From Curtobacterium sp. UNCCL20 (GTDB taxonomy: Bacteria > Actinomycetota > Actinomycetes > Actinomycetales > Microbacteriaceae), in contig NZ_FNKG01000002.1 of the NCBI RefSeq assembly GCF_900101675.1, positions 391,005 through 455,004 on the forward strand: DNA of 64,000 nucleotides, given 5' to 3'. The translations under genes were made by a program, and so were the position numbers. This document shows, piece by piece, positions 8,685-16,814 of this stretch (position 1 is the first letter of the stretch; each line of letters begins with the position of its first letter). Under the pieces are notes generated by a model that saw only the letters and a list, made by a program, of their open reading frames with translations, made no database searches and had not been told where the DNA came from.

Positions 8685-9647
8685 ATGTCGGCCGAGACCC
8701 CCACCCCTGACGGCGCCCGGACCCGCTTCCCGCTCGACACCGTGTACCAGGCCGCGCGGATGTACTACCTCGAGGACGCCACCCAGGTGGAGATCGCCTC
8801 GCGGCTCGGGGTCTCGCGGCCCACCGTCAGTCGCCTCGTCGCCGAGGCCCGCAAGGCCGGGCTGGTCCGCATCGAGGTCGTCGACCCGTTCCAGGACGAG
8901 ACCGTCGCGCTCGCCGAACGCCTGCAGGTCGTCCTCGGTCTCCACGCCGTGCACCTCGCCGCGGTCACGCACACCGCGACGCTCGGCACCGACCTCGCCG
9001 GACCGCTGGCCGCAGCCGTCGAGGGGATGGGGCTCGTGCCGGGCGACGCGGTGCTGATGTCCTCCGGTCGGACCGTCTACGACGTCGCCCACGCCGGGAT
9101 GCCACCGCTCGTCGGGGTGCAGCTCGTGCCGACCGTCGGCGGGCAGGCGGACCCGATGCCGTGGTTCCAGACGAACGAGATCACCCGGGCGGCCGCGCAG
9201 CACTCCGGTGCGATCCCCGCGTTCCTCTTCGCGCAGGCGCTGCCCTCGCCGGCGATGCGGGCCTCGCTCGACGAGGACCCCGCGTTCCAGCACGTCGTCG
9301 GGCTCTGGGGGCGGGCGAAGGGCGCGATCCTCGGGATCGGTGCACCGACCCCGACCCGCGACGCGCTGACCCGGGGCCTCCCGGTCGAGGACGCCGTGTT
9401 CGACCAGGCGGCGGGGGACGTCTGCCTCAACTTCTACGCAGCCGACGGTTCCGCGATCGAGTTCCCGGGGAGCGAGCGGATGGTCCGGACCTCCCGCGAG
9501 GTGCTCGCCGGTGTCCCGCACGCGGTCGGCGTGGCCGTCGGCACCGCCAAGGTCGCGAGCATCATCGGTGCCGCGCGTGGCGGGCTCGTCAACGAGCTCG
9601 TCACGGACGCGGCGACCGCGCGCGCACTGCTCGACGCGCTCGCCTGA
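8685..9647 (+). CDS. SorC-family sugar-binding transcriptional regulator
   Basis: A 320-residue regulator: an N-terminal HTH at about residues 18-55 (DATQVEIASRLGVSRPTVSRLV) and a C-terminal SorC/DeoR sugar-phosphate-binding domain with PTVGGQ and a long GIGAPTPTRD loop. It probably controls the divergent RpiB-type isomerase gene in response to a phosphorylated sugar. The first residues (SAETPTPDGARTRF) are a short non-conserved lead. A second paralogue lies at 14750. Confidence 0.88.
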   Translation: MSAETPTPDGARTRFPLDTVYQAARMYYLEDATQVEIASRLGVSRPTVSRLVAEARKAGLVRIEVVDPFQDETVALAERLQVVLGLHAVHLAAVTHTATLGTDLAGPLAAAVEGMGLVPGDAVLMSSGRTVYDVAHAGMPPLVGVQLVPTVGGQADPMPWFQTNEITRAAAQHSGAIPAFLFAQALPSPAMRASLDEDPAFQHVVGLWGRAKGAILGIGAPTPTRDALTRGLPVEDAVFDQAAGDVCLNFYAADGSAIEFPGSERMVRTSREVLAGVPHAVGVAVGTAKVASIIGAARGGLVNELVTDAATARALLDALA

Positions 9648-9678
9648 CGCGGGTGCGGCCCTGGCGGCCCCCTGTCCT

Positions 9679-9720
9679 GGCCGGGAGGCGCGTGGCGGGC
9701 CCGCCACGTGCCTCCCGGCC
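9679..9720. repeat. GGCCTGGAGGC-family palindrome, copy B
   Basis: A 42-bp palindrome with 21-bp arms and one mismatch, GGCCGGGAGGCGCGTGGC on the left. It separates the SorC gene from the convergent DinB gene and may serve as a two-way terminator. Confidence 0.85.
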
Positions 9721-9734
9721 CGGAGATCCCGCCT

Positions 9735-10259
9735 CTACCGCCCGCGCCGCACGTCCCAGAGGTGGTGCACCGGGTCGTGCGCGTAGTAGGTCGCGAGGGT
9801 CGCGACGGTGAAGGCGCTGCCGTCCGAGCGCAGCCCCGTCCGCTCCAGCTGGTCGTCGCGCACGTCGTCGAACGCCCTCGCCGCCCGGTGCGCGGCCTCG
9901 CCGAGCTCGCGGGCCACCACGGCCGGGTCCTGCTCGCCGTAGCGGTCCGCGACGGCGGTGGCGTCCTGGTCCCAGTTCGGGAACGTCGGGGCGTCCTCGG
10001 CGAGCATCAGGGCGAGCCGTTCGGCCATCTTCCGGTGCACGTCTCGGACGTGCGCGCCGTACTCGAGCGGGGACCACGTGTGGTCGTCCGGACCTTCCCG
10101 GGCGTCGTCGCGGCCGAGCACCGCTGGCCACGCCGACGCGTTCGCCTCGATGATCCCCGGGACGTCCCGGATCGACACCGTGCTGCCGTCGTAGCCGCAC
10201 TCGGGGCACGCGGACTCGATGACCCACGTCCAGTTCTTCGTCTCGGGTTCGATCGCCAT
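9735..10259 (-). CDS. DinB-superfamily protein
   Basis: A 174-residue protein of the DinB/YfiT four-helix fold, whose members are metal-dependent thiol transferases or hydrolases, often using mycothiol or bacillithiol. HVRDVHRKM (near 75) and YYAHDPVHHLWDV (C-terminus) supply the spaced His residues of the metal site. The N-terminus adds a CPECG segment, in which two Cys are spaced as in half a zinc ribbon. The start at 10259 is supported by a -10 hexamer 6 bp upstream. Substrate unknown. Confidence 0.75.
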   Translation of the reverse strand: MAIEPETKNWTWVIESACPECGYDGSTVSIRDVPGIIEANASAWPAVLGRDDAREGPDDHTWSPLEYGAHVRDVHRKMAERLALMLAEDAPTFPNWDQDATAVADRYGEQDPAVVARELGEAAHRAARAFDDVRDDQLERTGLRSDGSAFTVATLATYYAHDPVHHLWDVRRGR

Positions 10260-10265
10260 GACGCG

Positions 10266-10271
10266 ATCGTA
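10266..10271 (-). promoter_or_regulatory. -10 element TACGAT, leaderless start
   Basis: On the minus strand TACGAT ends 6 bp before the ATG at 10259. No ribosome site is present, so the DinB mRNA is probably leaderless. Confidence 0.6.
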
Positions 10272-10464
10272 GGGCCGCGCGTTCAGGTTCCGGCTGGCAC
10301 CGCCACGGATCCGCTTGCCCACGGGGAAGCGGCACTGTCCCTCGTCCGAGGGACACGCCCGTTCCTGTGAATCACCGGCCAATGACATTTCGGTTGCTCG
10401 GTAACGTCGTCGGCTGTTCCCGGGCCGGTACCCGTCGGCCCGCCGATCCACCGAGGAGAAACGC

Positions 10465-11997
10465 ATGGGCTCCGATCCCAGCAGTACCCCGAAGCGGCCC
10501 GAACGGCGCCTCCGCGTGAGCGACGTCACCGTGGTCGACAAGAGCATGATGCGCCGAGCCGTCAGCGGCATGGTCGTCGGCAACACGATGGAGTGGTACG
10601 ACGTCGGCGTCTACGGCTACCTCGCGGTCACGATGGGGAAGGTCTTCCTCCCCACCGCCGAACCCGCCGTGCAGATCCTGTTCAGCCTGGGTGTCTTCGC
10701 CGCGACGTACATCGCCCGCCCGCTCGGCGGCATCGTGTTCGGACGCCTCGGCGACCGCATCGGCCGGCAGAAGGTGCTCGCCACGACGCTCATCATGATG
10801 GCCGCGTCGACCTTCCTCATCGGGGCCCTGCCCGCGTACGCCACGATCGGGGCCCTCGCACCGATCGTGCTCGTCGTGCTGAAGCTCGCGCAGGGCTTCT
10901 CGACCGGTGGCGAGTACGCCGGCGCGACGACCTTCGTGACCGAGTACGCGCCGGACCGACGCCGCGGGTTCTTCGCGAGCATCCTCGACTTCGGCAGCTA
11001 CCTGGGCTTCGCGCTCGGGGCGTCCGTGGTCTCCGTGCTGCAGCTCACCCTGGGTGACGAGGCGATGACCGCGTACGGCTGGCGCTTCCCGTTCCTCGCC
11101 GCCGGTGTCATCGGCGTGGTGGCGATCTACTTCCGTCTGCGCATCGAGGAGTCGCCTGCGTTCCAGGCGACGCAGGCCGCGCAGGAGGCGGCGTCCGAGG
11201 TGCGCGGGTCCTTCGGCGGCGACCGCCCGGCCAACGTGTTCGCGATGGTCCGTGCCCACTGGCGACCGATCCTCATCGCGGTGATGCTCGTCGCCGCGTC
11301 GAACACCGTCGGGTACGCGCTGACGTCGTACATGCCGACGTACCTCACCGACTCGCTCGGGTACTCCCCGCTCGACGGCACGCTCCTGACGATCCCCGTC
11401 CTCGTGCTCCTCGCGCTGATGCTCCCGCTCACCGGCAAGCTGTCCGACGCCGTCGGCCGACGCGTCGTGATGTGGATCGGCGCCGGCACCACCGTCGTCC
11501 TCGTCGTCCCCGCGTTCCTGCTCATCGGCCACGGCGAACAGTGGTCGACCCTCGCCGGGCTCGGGCTGCTGGCCCTGATGACGGCGCTGTGGGTGTCGAA
11601 CCAGGCGGCCTCGCTGCCGGCCCTCTTCCCGACCTCGACCCGCTACGGCGGCATGGGCTTCGCCTACAACATCGCCATCGCGGTGTTCGGTGGGACGACG
11701 CCCCTCATCGTGCAGGCCCTGCTCACCGCCACGGGCGACGAGCTCGCGCCCGCGTACTTCCTGATGGCGATGAGCACACTCGGGGCCGTCGGGGTGTTCT
11801 GCATGAAGGAGTCGTCGAAGCGGCCCCTGCCGGGTTCGATGCCCGCGGTCGAGACCGAGGACGAGGCGCGCGAGCTCGTGCTGACGCAGGACACCAACCC
11901 GGACCTCGACCTCGGCGACCTGCCGTTCGCGGCCGAGGACGCGGCACGTCGGGCACGCGAGGCCGCGGCGGAGTCGCAGATGACCGGCGCCCGCTGA
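10465..11997 (+). CDS. MHS-family MFS transporter (ProP/ShiA-like)
   Basis: A 510-residue proton symporter with 12 membrane segments. GNTMEWYDVGVYGYLA at about 36-51 and GRLGDRIGRQK near 93-103 are hallmarks of the metabolite:H+ symporter family that carries proline, betaine, citrate, shikimate or ketoglutarate. The C-terminal 80 residues are acidic and cytoplasmic (ETEDEARELV). The ATG has GAGGAG at 10453-10458. It appears monocistronic; an inverted repeat follows it. The length and the ProP-like N-terminus favour an osmolyte or organic acid, not settled. Confidence 0.88.
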   Translation: MGSDPSSTPKRPERRLRVSDVTVVDKSMMRRAVSGMVVGNTMEWYDVGVYGYLAVTMGKVFLPTAEPAVQILFSLGVFAATYIARPLGGIVFGRLGDRIGRQKVLATTLIMMAASTFLIGALPAYATIGALAPIVLVVLKLAQGFSTGGEYAGATTFVTEYAPDRRRGFFASILDFGSYLGFALGASVVSVLQLTLGDEAMTAYGWRFPFLAAGVIGVVAIYFRLRIEESPAFQATQAAQEAASEVRGSFGGDRPANVFAMVRAHWRPILIAVMLVAASNTVGYALTSYMPTYLTDSLGYSPLDGTLLTIPVLVLLALMLPLTGKLSDAVGRRVVMWIGAGTTVVLVVPAFLLIGHGEQWSTLAGLGLLALMTALWVSNQAASLPALFPTSTRYGGMGFAYNIAIAVFGGTTPLIVQALLTATGDELAPAYFLMAMSTLGAVGVFCMKESSKRPLPGSMPAVETEDEARELVLTQDTNPDLDLGDLPFAAEDAARRAREAAAESQMTGAR

Positions 11998-12015
11998 CGC
12001 CGCCCGAGCGGCGCC

Positions 12016-12069
12016 GACCCGGAACGACATCGCGGTCGTCGTACGACGTCGACGATGTCGTTCCGGGTC
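12016..12069. terminator. Inverted repeat with 17-bp perfect arms
   Basis: GACCCGGAACGACATCG at 12016-12032 pairs exactly with 12053-12069. The 20-bp loop holds its own dyad CGTCGTACGACG. It follows the MHS transporter stop by 18 bp and precedes the next promoter, so a terminator is likely. There is no T run, as is usual in such genomes. Confidence 0.65.
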
Positions 12070-12089
12070 GTCCGGTCCCCGGGGTTCCG

Positions 12090-12095
12090 TAGGGT
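12090..12095 (+). promoter_or_regulatory. -10 element TAGGGT, leaderless start
   Basis: TAGGGT ends 6 bp before the ATG at 12102, with no Shine-Dalgarno sequence. Confidence 0.65.
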
Positions 12096-12101
12096 GGCTG
12101 C

Positions 12102-12758
12102 ATGCGACTGCTGCTCATCCGCCACGGCCAGACCCCTGCGAACGTGAACGGCGTCCTCGACGCCGCAGTCCCCGGGCCCGGCCTCACCGAGCTCGGGCAG
12201 CAGCAGGCCGACGCGCTGCCGGCCGCCCTCGCCGACCGGGGCATCGAGCGGCTCTTCACCTCGTCGATGGTCCGGACGCAGATCACGGCGGCACCGCTCG
12301 CCGCCGCACTCGGCCTCGAGCCGGTGGTGCTGCCCGGCCTCCGCGAGATCGAGGCCGGCGACCTGCAGGGAGCGCACGACAAGGTCTCGGTGCAGACGTA
12401 CATCTCGACGGTGCACGGCTGGTCGCTGGGGGACCGCAGCACCCGGATGCCCGGCGCGGAGCGCGGTGACGAGTTCTTCGCCCGCTACGACGACGCGGTC
12501 CGCCAGATCGTGGCGACCGGCGTCGACGTGGCCGCGGCGTTCAGCCACGGTGCGGCGATCCGGACCTGGGCGAGCGCCGCGTCGCAGAACACCCCCGACG
12601 AGTTCGGCACGCAGCGGCACCTCGAGAACACCGGCATCGTCGAGGTCGAGGGATCGTTCGAGGACGGCTGGCGCCTCGTCGACTGGGAGGGTGAGCCCAT
12701 CGGCGGCGAGCAGCTCATCGACCGGACGGCGCAGGACCCGACCGGCGAGCGGTTCTGA
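12102..12758 (+). CDS. Histidine phosphatase family protein
   Basis: A 218-residue phosphoglycerate-mutase-like phosphatase. The phosphohistidine motif is LLIRHGQTPAN at residues 4-14, an Arg lies in SSMVRTQ (about 55), and the second catalytic His is in AAFSHGAAIR near 148. A REIEAGDLQG segment supplies the usual acidic residue. Substrates in the family range from phosphoglycerate to cobalamin and trehalose phosphates; none is indicated here. It converges on glpD across a terminator palindrome. Confidence 0.85.
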   Translation: MRLLLIRHGQTPANVNGVLDAAVPGPGLTELGQQQADALPAALADRGIERLFTSSMVRTQITAAPLAAALGLEPVVLPGLREIEAGDLQGAHDKVSVQTYISTVHGWSLGDRSTRMPGAERGDEFFARYDDAVRQIVATGVDVAAAFSHGAAIRTWASAASQNTPDEFGTQRHLENTGIVEVEGSFEDGWRLVDWEGEPIGGEQLIDRTAQDPTGERF

Positions 12759-12770
12759 ACAGACCGGACG

Positions 12771-12816
12771 ACGGACGGGAGGCGCGGTGCCAGCTGGCAC
12801 CGCGCCTCCCGTCCGT
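12771..12816. repeat. GGCCTGGAGGC-family palindrome, copy C (bidirectional terminator candidate)
   Basis: A perfect 46-bp palindrome (23-bp arms, core GGGAGGCGCGGTGCCAG) placed exactly between two convergent genes, 12 bp from each stop. This position is the strongest support for a terminator role of the family. Confidence 0.85.
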
Positions 12817-12827
12817 TGCTGCGTGCG

Positions 12828-14570
12828 TTACGCGAGCTGCGACGCGGACGTCAGCGGCACGATCACGCCGTGCGACTCGCGCAGGACGTCGAGCGTGCGC
12901 TGGACCTCGTCCGCGCGCTCCTCGGGGCTCCAGCCGAGCGTCGACGCCAGCACGTCGGCCAGCTCGTCGAGGAGGTCGATCGTGACGCCGCCGACGAACG
13001 CGAGGTTCGTGCGACGCAGGACCACGTCGATCAGGTGCACCGCCTGCTCGTGCTGCGCGAAGTAGGCGACCTCGGCACGGGTGAGCGACGGGTCCGACTC
13101 GAGCGGGTCGACCGGGCCGTCCACCAGGACGTCGACGACCTCGGCGGCGCGGGTGCCGTAGCGCTCGAGCAGTGCCTCGACCACGGACTCGTCGAGCCCG
13201 TCACGGTGCGACTTGATCCAGAGCGCACGCTGGGCGTCGGTCGTCGGGAACTCCTTGCCGCCGCCGATCGGCATGCCGGTCGTGTCGACCGTGCGGGCGA
13301 CACCGAGCTTCGTCGTGGCCTCGGTCGACAGGTGCGCGGCGAGGGCGCGGAACGTCGTCCACTTGCCGCCGACGAGCGACAGCACGGTGCTGCCCGGCAG
13401 CCCGGCGATCGGGGTGTCCACGATCCGGTAGTCGCGGGAGACGAAGCCGGGGGCGGTGTCCTCGTGACGGGGGAGCGGACGGATGCCGGAGTAGCTGTAG
13501 ACGATGTGGTCGCGGGTGACCTCGATCTGCGGGAAGACGTGCTTCACGAGCCCGAAGAAGTAGTCGATCTCCTCGTCGGTGGTGGTGACCGGCTTCGACG
13601 GGTCGGCGTCGATGTCGGTGGTGCCGATGAGGACCCGGCCCTTGAGCGGGTAGATGAGGACGATGCGGCCGTCGTTGTTCTCGAAGAACAGCTCGCGACC
13701 CTTGGTCGCCTCGAGCAGCTCGTCGTTCTGCACGACGATGTGGGAGCCCTTCGTGCCGCCCATGAACTTCGTCTCCCCGCCGAACGCGCCGTTGGTGAGG
13801 TCGGTCCAGGGGCCGGAGGCGTTGATGACGACGTCCGCGGTGAACACGAACTCCGAGCCGGTCTCGCGGTCGCGGAGGACGACGCCGCCGTCGCGGGTGC
13901 CCGCGGCCTCGACGTAGTTGGTGGCGCGGGCGGTCGCGGCCGAGCCGGTCCCGGTGCCCGCTGCCAGGCCGTCCTTGAGGACGTCGAGGGCGAGACGCTC
14001 CGGCTCGTGCACCGACGCGTCGTAGTAGGTGCCCGTGTACTTCAGGTCCTTGTTGAGGGCCGGCATGTCCTCGAGCGCGGCCTTCTTCGTGCGGAAGACG
14101 TGCTTCGGGACGGAGCCGCCGTCGCGCGAGAAGGAGTCGTAGATCGTCATGCCGATCTTGATGAGCATGGCGCCGCGCTCCTTCGTGGAGCGCTGCTTGT
14201 GGGTGAGCATCCGGAGCGGCGCGTTCATGATGCCGGAGAACGTCGAGAAGATCGGCATCGTCGTCTGCAGCGGCTTGACGTAGTGGGGGGCGATCCGGAT
14301 CAGGCCGTTGCGCTCCTGCACGCTCTCGCGGACGAGGCGGAACTCGCCGTTCTCGAGGTAGCGGATGCCGCCGTGGATCATGTGGGACGAGGCCGCGGAC
14401 GCACCGGAGGCGTAGTCGCCGCGCTCGACGAGGGCGACGTCCACCCCCTGCAGGGCGAGGTCGCGGAAGGTGGCGATGCCGTTGATGCCGCCACCGACGA
14501 CGAGGACCTGTGCGTTCGGGCGCTCCGTGAGCGCGTTCACCGTGTTCCGGGGCTGCGTCTTCTTCGACAT
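12828..14570 (-). CDS. glpD: Aerobic glycerol-3-phosphate dehydrogenase
   Basis: FAD enzyme oxidising sn-glycerol 3-phosphate to dihydroxyacetone phosphate and passing electrons to the quinone pool at the membrane. The 580-residue length matches the family. The FAD-binding motif is VVGGGINGIATFRDLALQG at about 21-40, followed by SGASAASSHMIHGGIRYLE, and the C-terminal DAO_C domain ends near SASQLA. The ATG at 14570 follows AGGAAG at about 11 bp. It is divergent from a SorC regulator. Two 14-bp dyads between them suggest direct control, unlike the DeoR-type GlpR of many bacteria. Confidence 0.93.
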   Translation of the reverse strand: MSKKTQPRNTVNALTERPNAQVLVVGGGINGIATFRDLALQGVDVALVERGDYASGASAASSHMIHGGIRYLENGEFRLVRESVQERNGLIRIAPHYVKPLQTTMPIFSTFSGIMNAPLRMLTHKQRSTKERGAMLIKIGMTIYDSFSRDGGSVPKHVFRTKKAALEDMPALNKDLKYTGTYYDASVHEPERLALDVLKDGLAAGTGTGSAATARATNYVEAAGTRDGGVVLRDRETGSEFVFTADVVINASGPWTDLTNGAFGGETKFMGGTKGSHIVVQNDELLEATKGRELFFENNDGRIVLIYPLKGRVLIGTTDIDADPSKPVTTTDEEIDYFFGLVKHVFPQIEVTRDHIVYSYSGIRPLPRHEDTAPGFVSRDYRIVDTPIAGLPGSTVLSLVGGKWTTFRALAAHLSTEATTKLGVARTVDTTGMPIGGGKEFPTTDAQRALWIKSHRDGLDESVVEALLERYGTRAAEVVDVLVDGPVDPLESDPSLTRAEVAYFAQHEQAVHLIDVVLRRTNLAFVGGVTIDLLDELADVLASTLGWSPEERADEVQRTLDVLRESHGVIVPLTSASQLA

Positions 14571-14648
14571 CTGCTGCGTCGCTTCCTTGGTCGGTACTGG
14601 GGGTTCGACATCGATCGTGCGCCTCGGTGAGAGGTCGGGCAACTCGCG

Positions 14649-14662
14649 TGCACGAACGTGCA
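14649..14662. promoter_or_regulatory. Operator dyad 1, TGCACGNNCGTGCA
   Basis: TGCACGAACGTGCA is a perfect inverted repeat with a 2-bp spacer, 79 bp upstream of the glpD start. The same dyad recurs at 14724-14737, nearer the regulator gene. It is a strong candidate binding site for the SorC protein encoded at 14750. Confidence 0.7.
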
Positions 14663-14692
14663 GCACACGTGTCGCGCAGGCAGGATCGGGGA

Positions 14693-14704
14693 CCTGGAGG
14701 CGCG
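14693..14704 (+). repeat. GGCCTGGAGGC-family half site
   Basis: CCTGGAGGCGCG, one arm of the dispersed palindrome family, between the two operators of the glpD/sorC region. No matching second arm is adjacent. Confidence 0.5.
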
Positions 14705-14723
14705 ACAGGGGTTGCAGAGGCCG

Positions 14724-14737
14724 TGCACGTCCGTGCA
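14724..14737. promoter_or_regulatory. Operator dyad 2, TGCACGNNCGTGCA
   Basis: TGCACGTCCGTGCA is the second exact copy of the dyad, 12 bp before the regulator start at 14750. Sitting at the regulator's own promoter, it suggests autoregulation. Confidence 0.7.
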
Positions 14738-14749
14738 TGCTCAGTTCCC

Positions 14750-15712
14750 ATGAGTGATGCAGCGCAGCCGATGCGAACGCAGCAGGCGCTGCGCGCCGCA
14801 CACCTGTACTACCTGCAGGACCTGACGATGGACGCCATCGCCGACGAGCTCGGCACCTCGCGCTCGTCGGTCTCGCGCCTGCTGAAGTACGCCAGGGACA
14901 CCGGGCTGGTCGACATCCAGATCCGATCGCCCCTCGACCAGGCCGCTGCGCTCAGCCGGAGCATCCGATCGCGGTTCGGCGTGCACGCGCACGTCGTCCC
15001 GGTGCCGGACCACACGAGCGACGTCGACCGGCTCGAGCGGGTGGCGCTGTCCGCCGCGCGCATCCTCACGCAGTACGTCGAGTCGAACATGGTGATCGGC
15101 ATCTCGTGGGGATCGACGGTGAGTGCGGTCAGCCGGTACCTCGTACCGAAGACCACGCACGGTTCGACGGTCGTGCAGATCAACGGCGCGGCGAACACCC
15201 GGACCACCGGCATCGTCTACGCGTCCGAGATCCTCCGCCGGTTCGGCGAGGCCTACGGCGCGTTCGTGCAGCAGTTCCCCGTGCCGGCGTTCTTCGACGA
15301 CCCCTCGACGAAGGAAGCGCTGTTCCGGGAGCGCTCGATCCGCCGCGTCCTCGACCTGCACGAGCGGATGGACCTCGTCGTGTTCGGCGTGGGGGCTCCG
15401 CAGGCGCCGGTGCCCTCGCACGTGTACTCCGGCGGCTACCTCGACCCCGAGGACCGCGACGAGCTCACGAAGGCCCAGGTGGTCGGCGACGTCTCGACCG
15501 TGTTCTACCGCGCCGACGGGTCGTGGAAGGACATCGGCGTGAACGCCCGCGCCGGTGCGCCCGACCTCGACACCATCAAGCGCGCACCCCGCCGGGTCTG
15601 CGTCGTCGCAGGTCGCTCGAAGGCAGCGTCGCTGCGTGGAGCACTGGCCGCCGGGCTCATCACCGACCTCATCCTGGACGAGAGCGTCGGGCAGGCGATC
15701 CTGCAGCCCTGA
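14750..15712 (+). CDS. SorC-family sugar-binding transcriptional regulator
   Basis: A 320-residue regulator. The HTH spans about residues 24-52 (TMDAIADELGTSRSSVSRLLKYA), followed by the SorC sugar-phosphate domain with NMVIGISWGSTVS and VVQINGAAN segments. It is divergent from glpD, with twin TGCACGNNCGTGCA dyads between the genes, so it probably regulates glpD and itself in response to a polyol phosphate. Paralogous to the regulator at 8685. The start is ATG at 14750; an in-frame ATG seven codons on (at MRTQQ) is a possible alternative. Confidence 0.88.
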   Translation: MSDAAQPMRTQQALRAAHLYYLQDLTMDAIADELGTSRSSVSRLLKYARDTGLVDIQIRSPLDQAAALSRSIRSRFGVHAHVVPVPDHTSDVDRLERVALSAARILTQYVESNMVIGISWGSTVSAVSRYLVPKTTHGSTVVQINGAANTRTTGIVYASEILRRFGEAYGAFVQQFPVPAFFDDPSTKEALFRERSIRRVLDLHERMDLVVFGVGAPQAPVPSHVYSGGYLDPEDRDELTKAQVVGDVSTVFYRADGSWKDIGVNARAGAPDLDTIKRAPRRVCVVAGRSKAASLRGALAAGLITDLILDESVGQAILQP

Positions 15713-15747
15713 GTCACGATCTGATCTACTTTGTCGGTGGTGCCGGG

Positions 15748-15753
15748 TACGTT
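15748..15753 (+). promoter_or_regulatory. -10 element TACGTT, leaderless start
   Basis: TACGTT ends 7 bp before the ATG at 15761; no ribosome site is present. Confidence 0.55.
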
Positions 15754-15760
15754 CCGGTGC

Positions 15761-16789
15761 ATGGTGCCCACCAACGAAACCCGCCGACCGGCGACCGCGG
15801 AGATCGACACGATCCCGTCGTCCCCGGACACCGGCGACGTCGACGAGCGCGCTACCGGCCGGTACTTCCGGCGGCTCGTGGGCACCGACGTCCACCAGGC
15901 GCTCGCGTTCTTCGGCAGCGACTACGACTTCCGCGCACCACGGGTCCGACGGACGCACCAGCAGGCGCACTGGGACTTCGCCGGCGTCGGCGACGACCGG
16001 ATGTCCCTCCGGTCGTCGCGCTTCCTGGTCGACCTGCAGACCGACAGCCGCACGGACGGCGAGTTCCTCGTCGCGTGGATCCGCGGTGGCAGCAGCACGC
16101 TGACGTACGGGGGAGAGTCGTACGACCTCGAGCCGGGCGTCCCCGTGGTCCTGCCCTTCGCCGAGACGTTCGAGCTGCACCACCGCGACATCGCGATGAA
16201 CCTCGTGCAGCTCGACAGCGACTTCGTCCGGTCGATCGTCGGCGAGGACGACTTCACGTTCGAGACCCTCCGTCGTCCGTCCGCCGAGGGCATGCGGGCG
16301 TGGCAGTCCGTGGTCCGGGGGTACGCCTCCACCTGGCTCGACGTCGACCACGAGCTGACACCCACCGCCCAGCGGGACATCACCGAGGCGTTCGCCACCG
16401 CGGCGATCGCCGCCTTCCCCCAGCGCAGCCCGTGGCGGTCGACCGTGACCGGCAGCGGTCCGGAGCACGAACGCCTCCGCCGGGCGCTCGAGTACGTGCA
16501 CGACCACGCGCGCGAGCCCATCGGCACGCCCGAGATCGCCGAGGCGGCCGGCCTCAGCCCGCGCGGCCTGCAGCAGTCGCTCCGACGACACCTCGACCAG
16601 ACCCCCGGCGAACTCCTCCGCGGGGTCCGGCTGGACGGCGCCCGCGCGGACCTCGTGCGCAGCGACCGCGACGAGACGTCGGTCGCGGACGTCGCCCGGG
16701 CGTGGGGCTTCGGGCACCTCGGACGCTTCTCGGCGACCTACCGCGCCCGCTTCGGTGAGCTGCCGAGCGAGTCGCTCCGCTCGCGCTGA
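15761..16789 (+). CDS. AraC-family transcriptional regulator
   Basis: A 342-residue regulator. The N-terminal half (about 60-210) is a cupin-like ligand domain (GGSSTLTYGGESYDLEPG). The C-terminal AraC HTH pair occupies about 240-340, with GTPEIAEAAGLSPRGLQQSL in the first helix-turn-helix and VADVARAWGFGHLGRFSATY in the second. The neighbours (a flavin oxidase downstream, SorC upstream) do not reveal the target. Start chosen from the -10 hexamer 7 bp upstream. Confidence 0.88.
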   Translation: MVPTNETRRPATAEIDTIPSSPDTGDVDERATGRYFRRLVGTDVHQALAFFGSDYDFRAPRVRRTHQQAHWDFAGVGDDRMSLRSSRFLVDLQTDSRTDGEFLVAWIRGGSSTLTYGGESYDLEPGVPVVLPFAETFELHHRDIAMNLVQLDSDFVRSIVGEDDFTFETLRRPSAEGMRAWQSVVRGYASTWLDVDHELTPTAQRDITEAFATAAIAAFPQRSPWRSTVTGSGPEHERLRRALEYVHDHAREPIGTPEIAEAAGLSPRGLQQSLRRHLDQTPGELLRGVRLDGARADLVRSDRDETSVADVARAWGFGHLGRFSATYRARFGELPSESLRSR

Positions 16790-16802
16790 GCTCTGCCCTC
16801 GG

Positions 16803-16808
16803 TAGCGT
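16803..16808 (+). promoter_or_regulatory. -10 element TAGCGT, leaderless start
   Basis: TAGCGT ends 6 bp before the ATG at 16815, immediately after the AraC gene. Confidence 0.65.
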
Positions 16809-16814
16809 GGCGGC

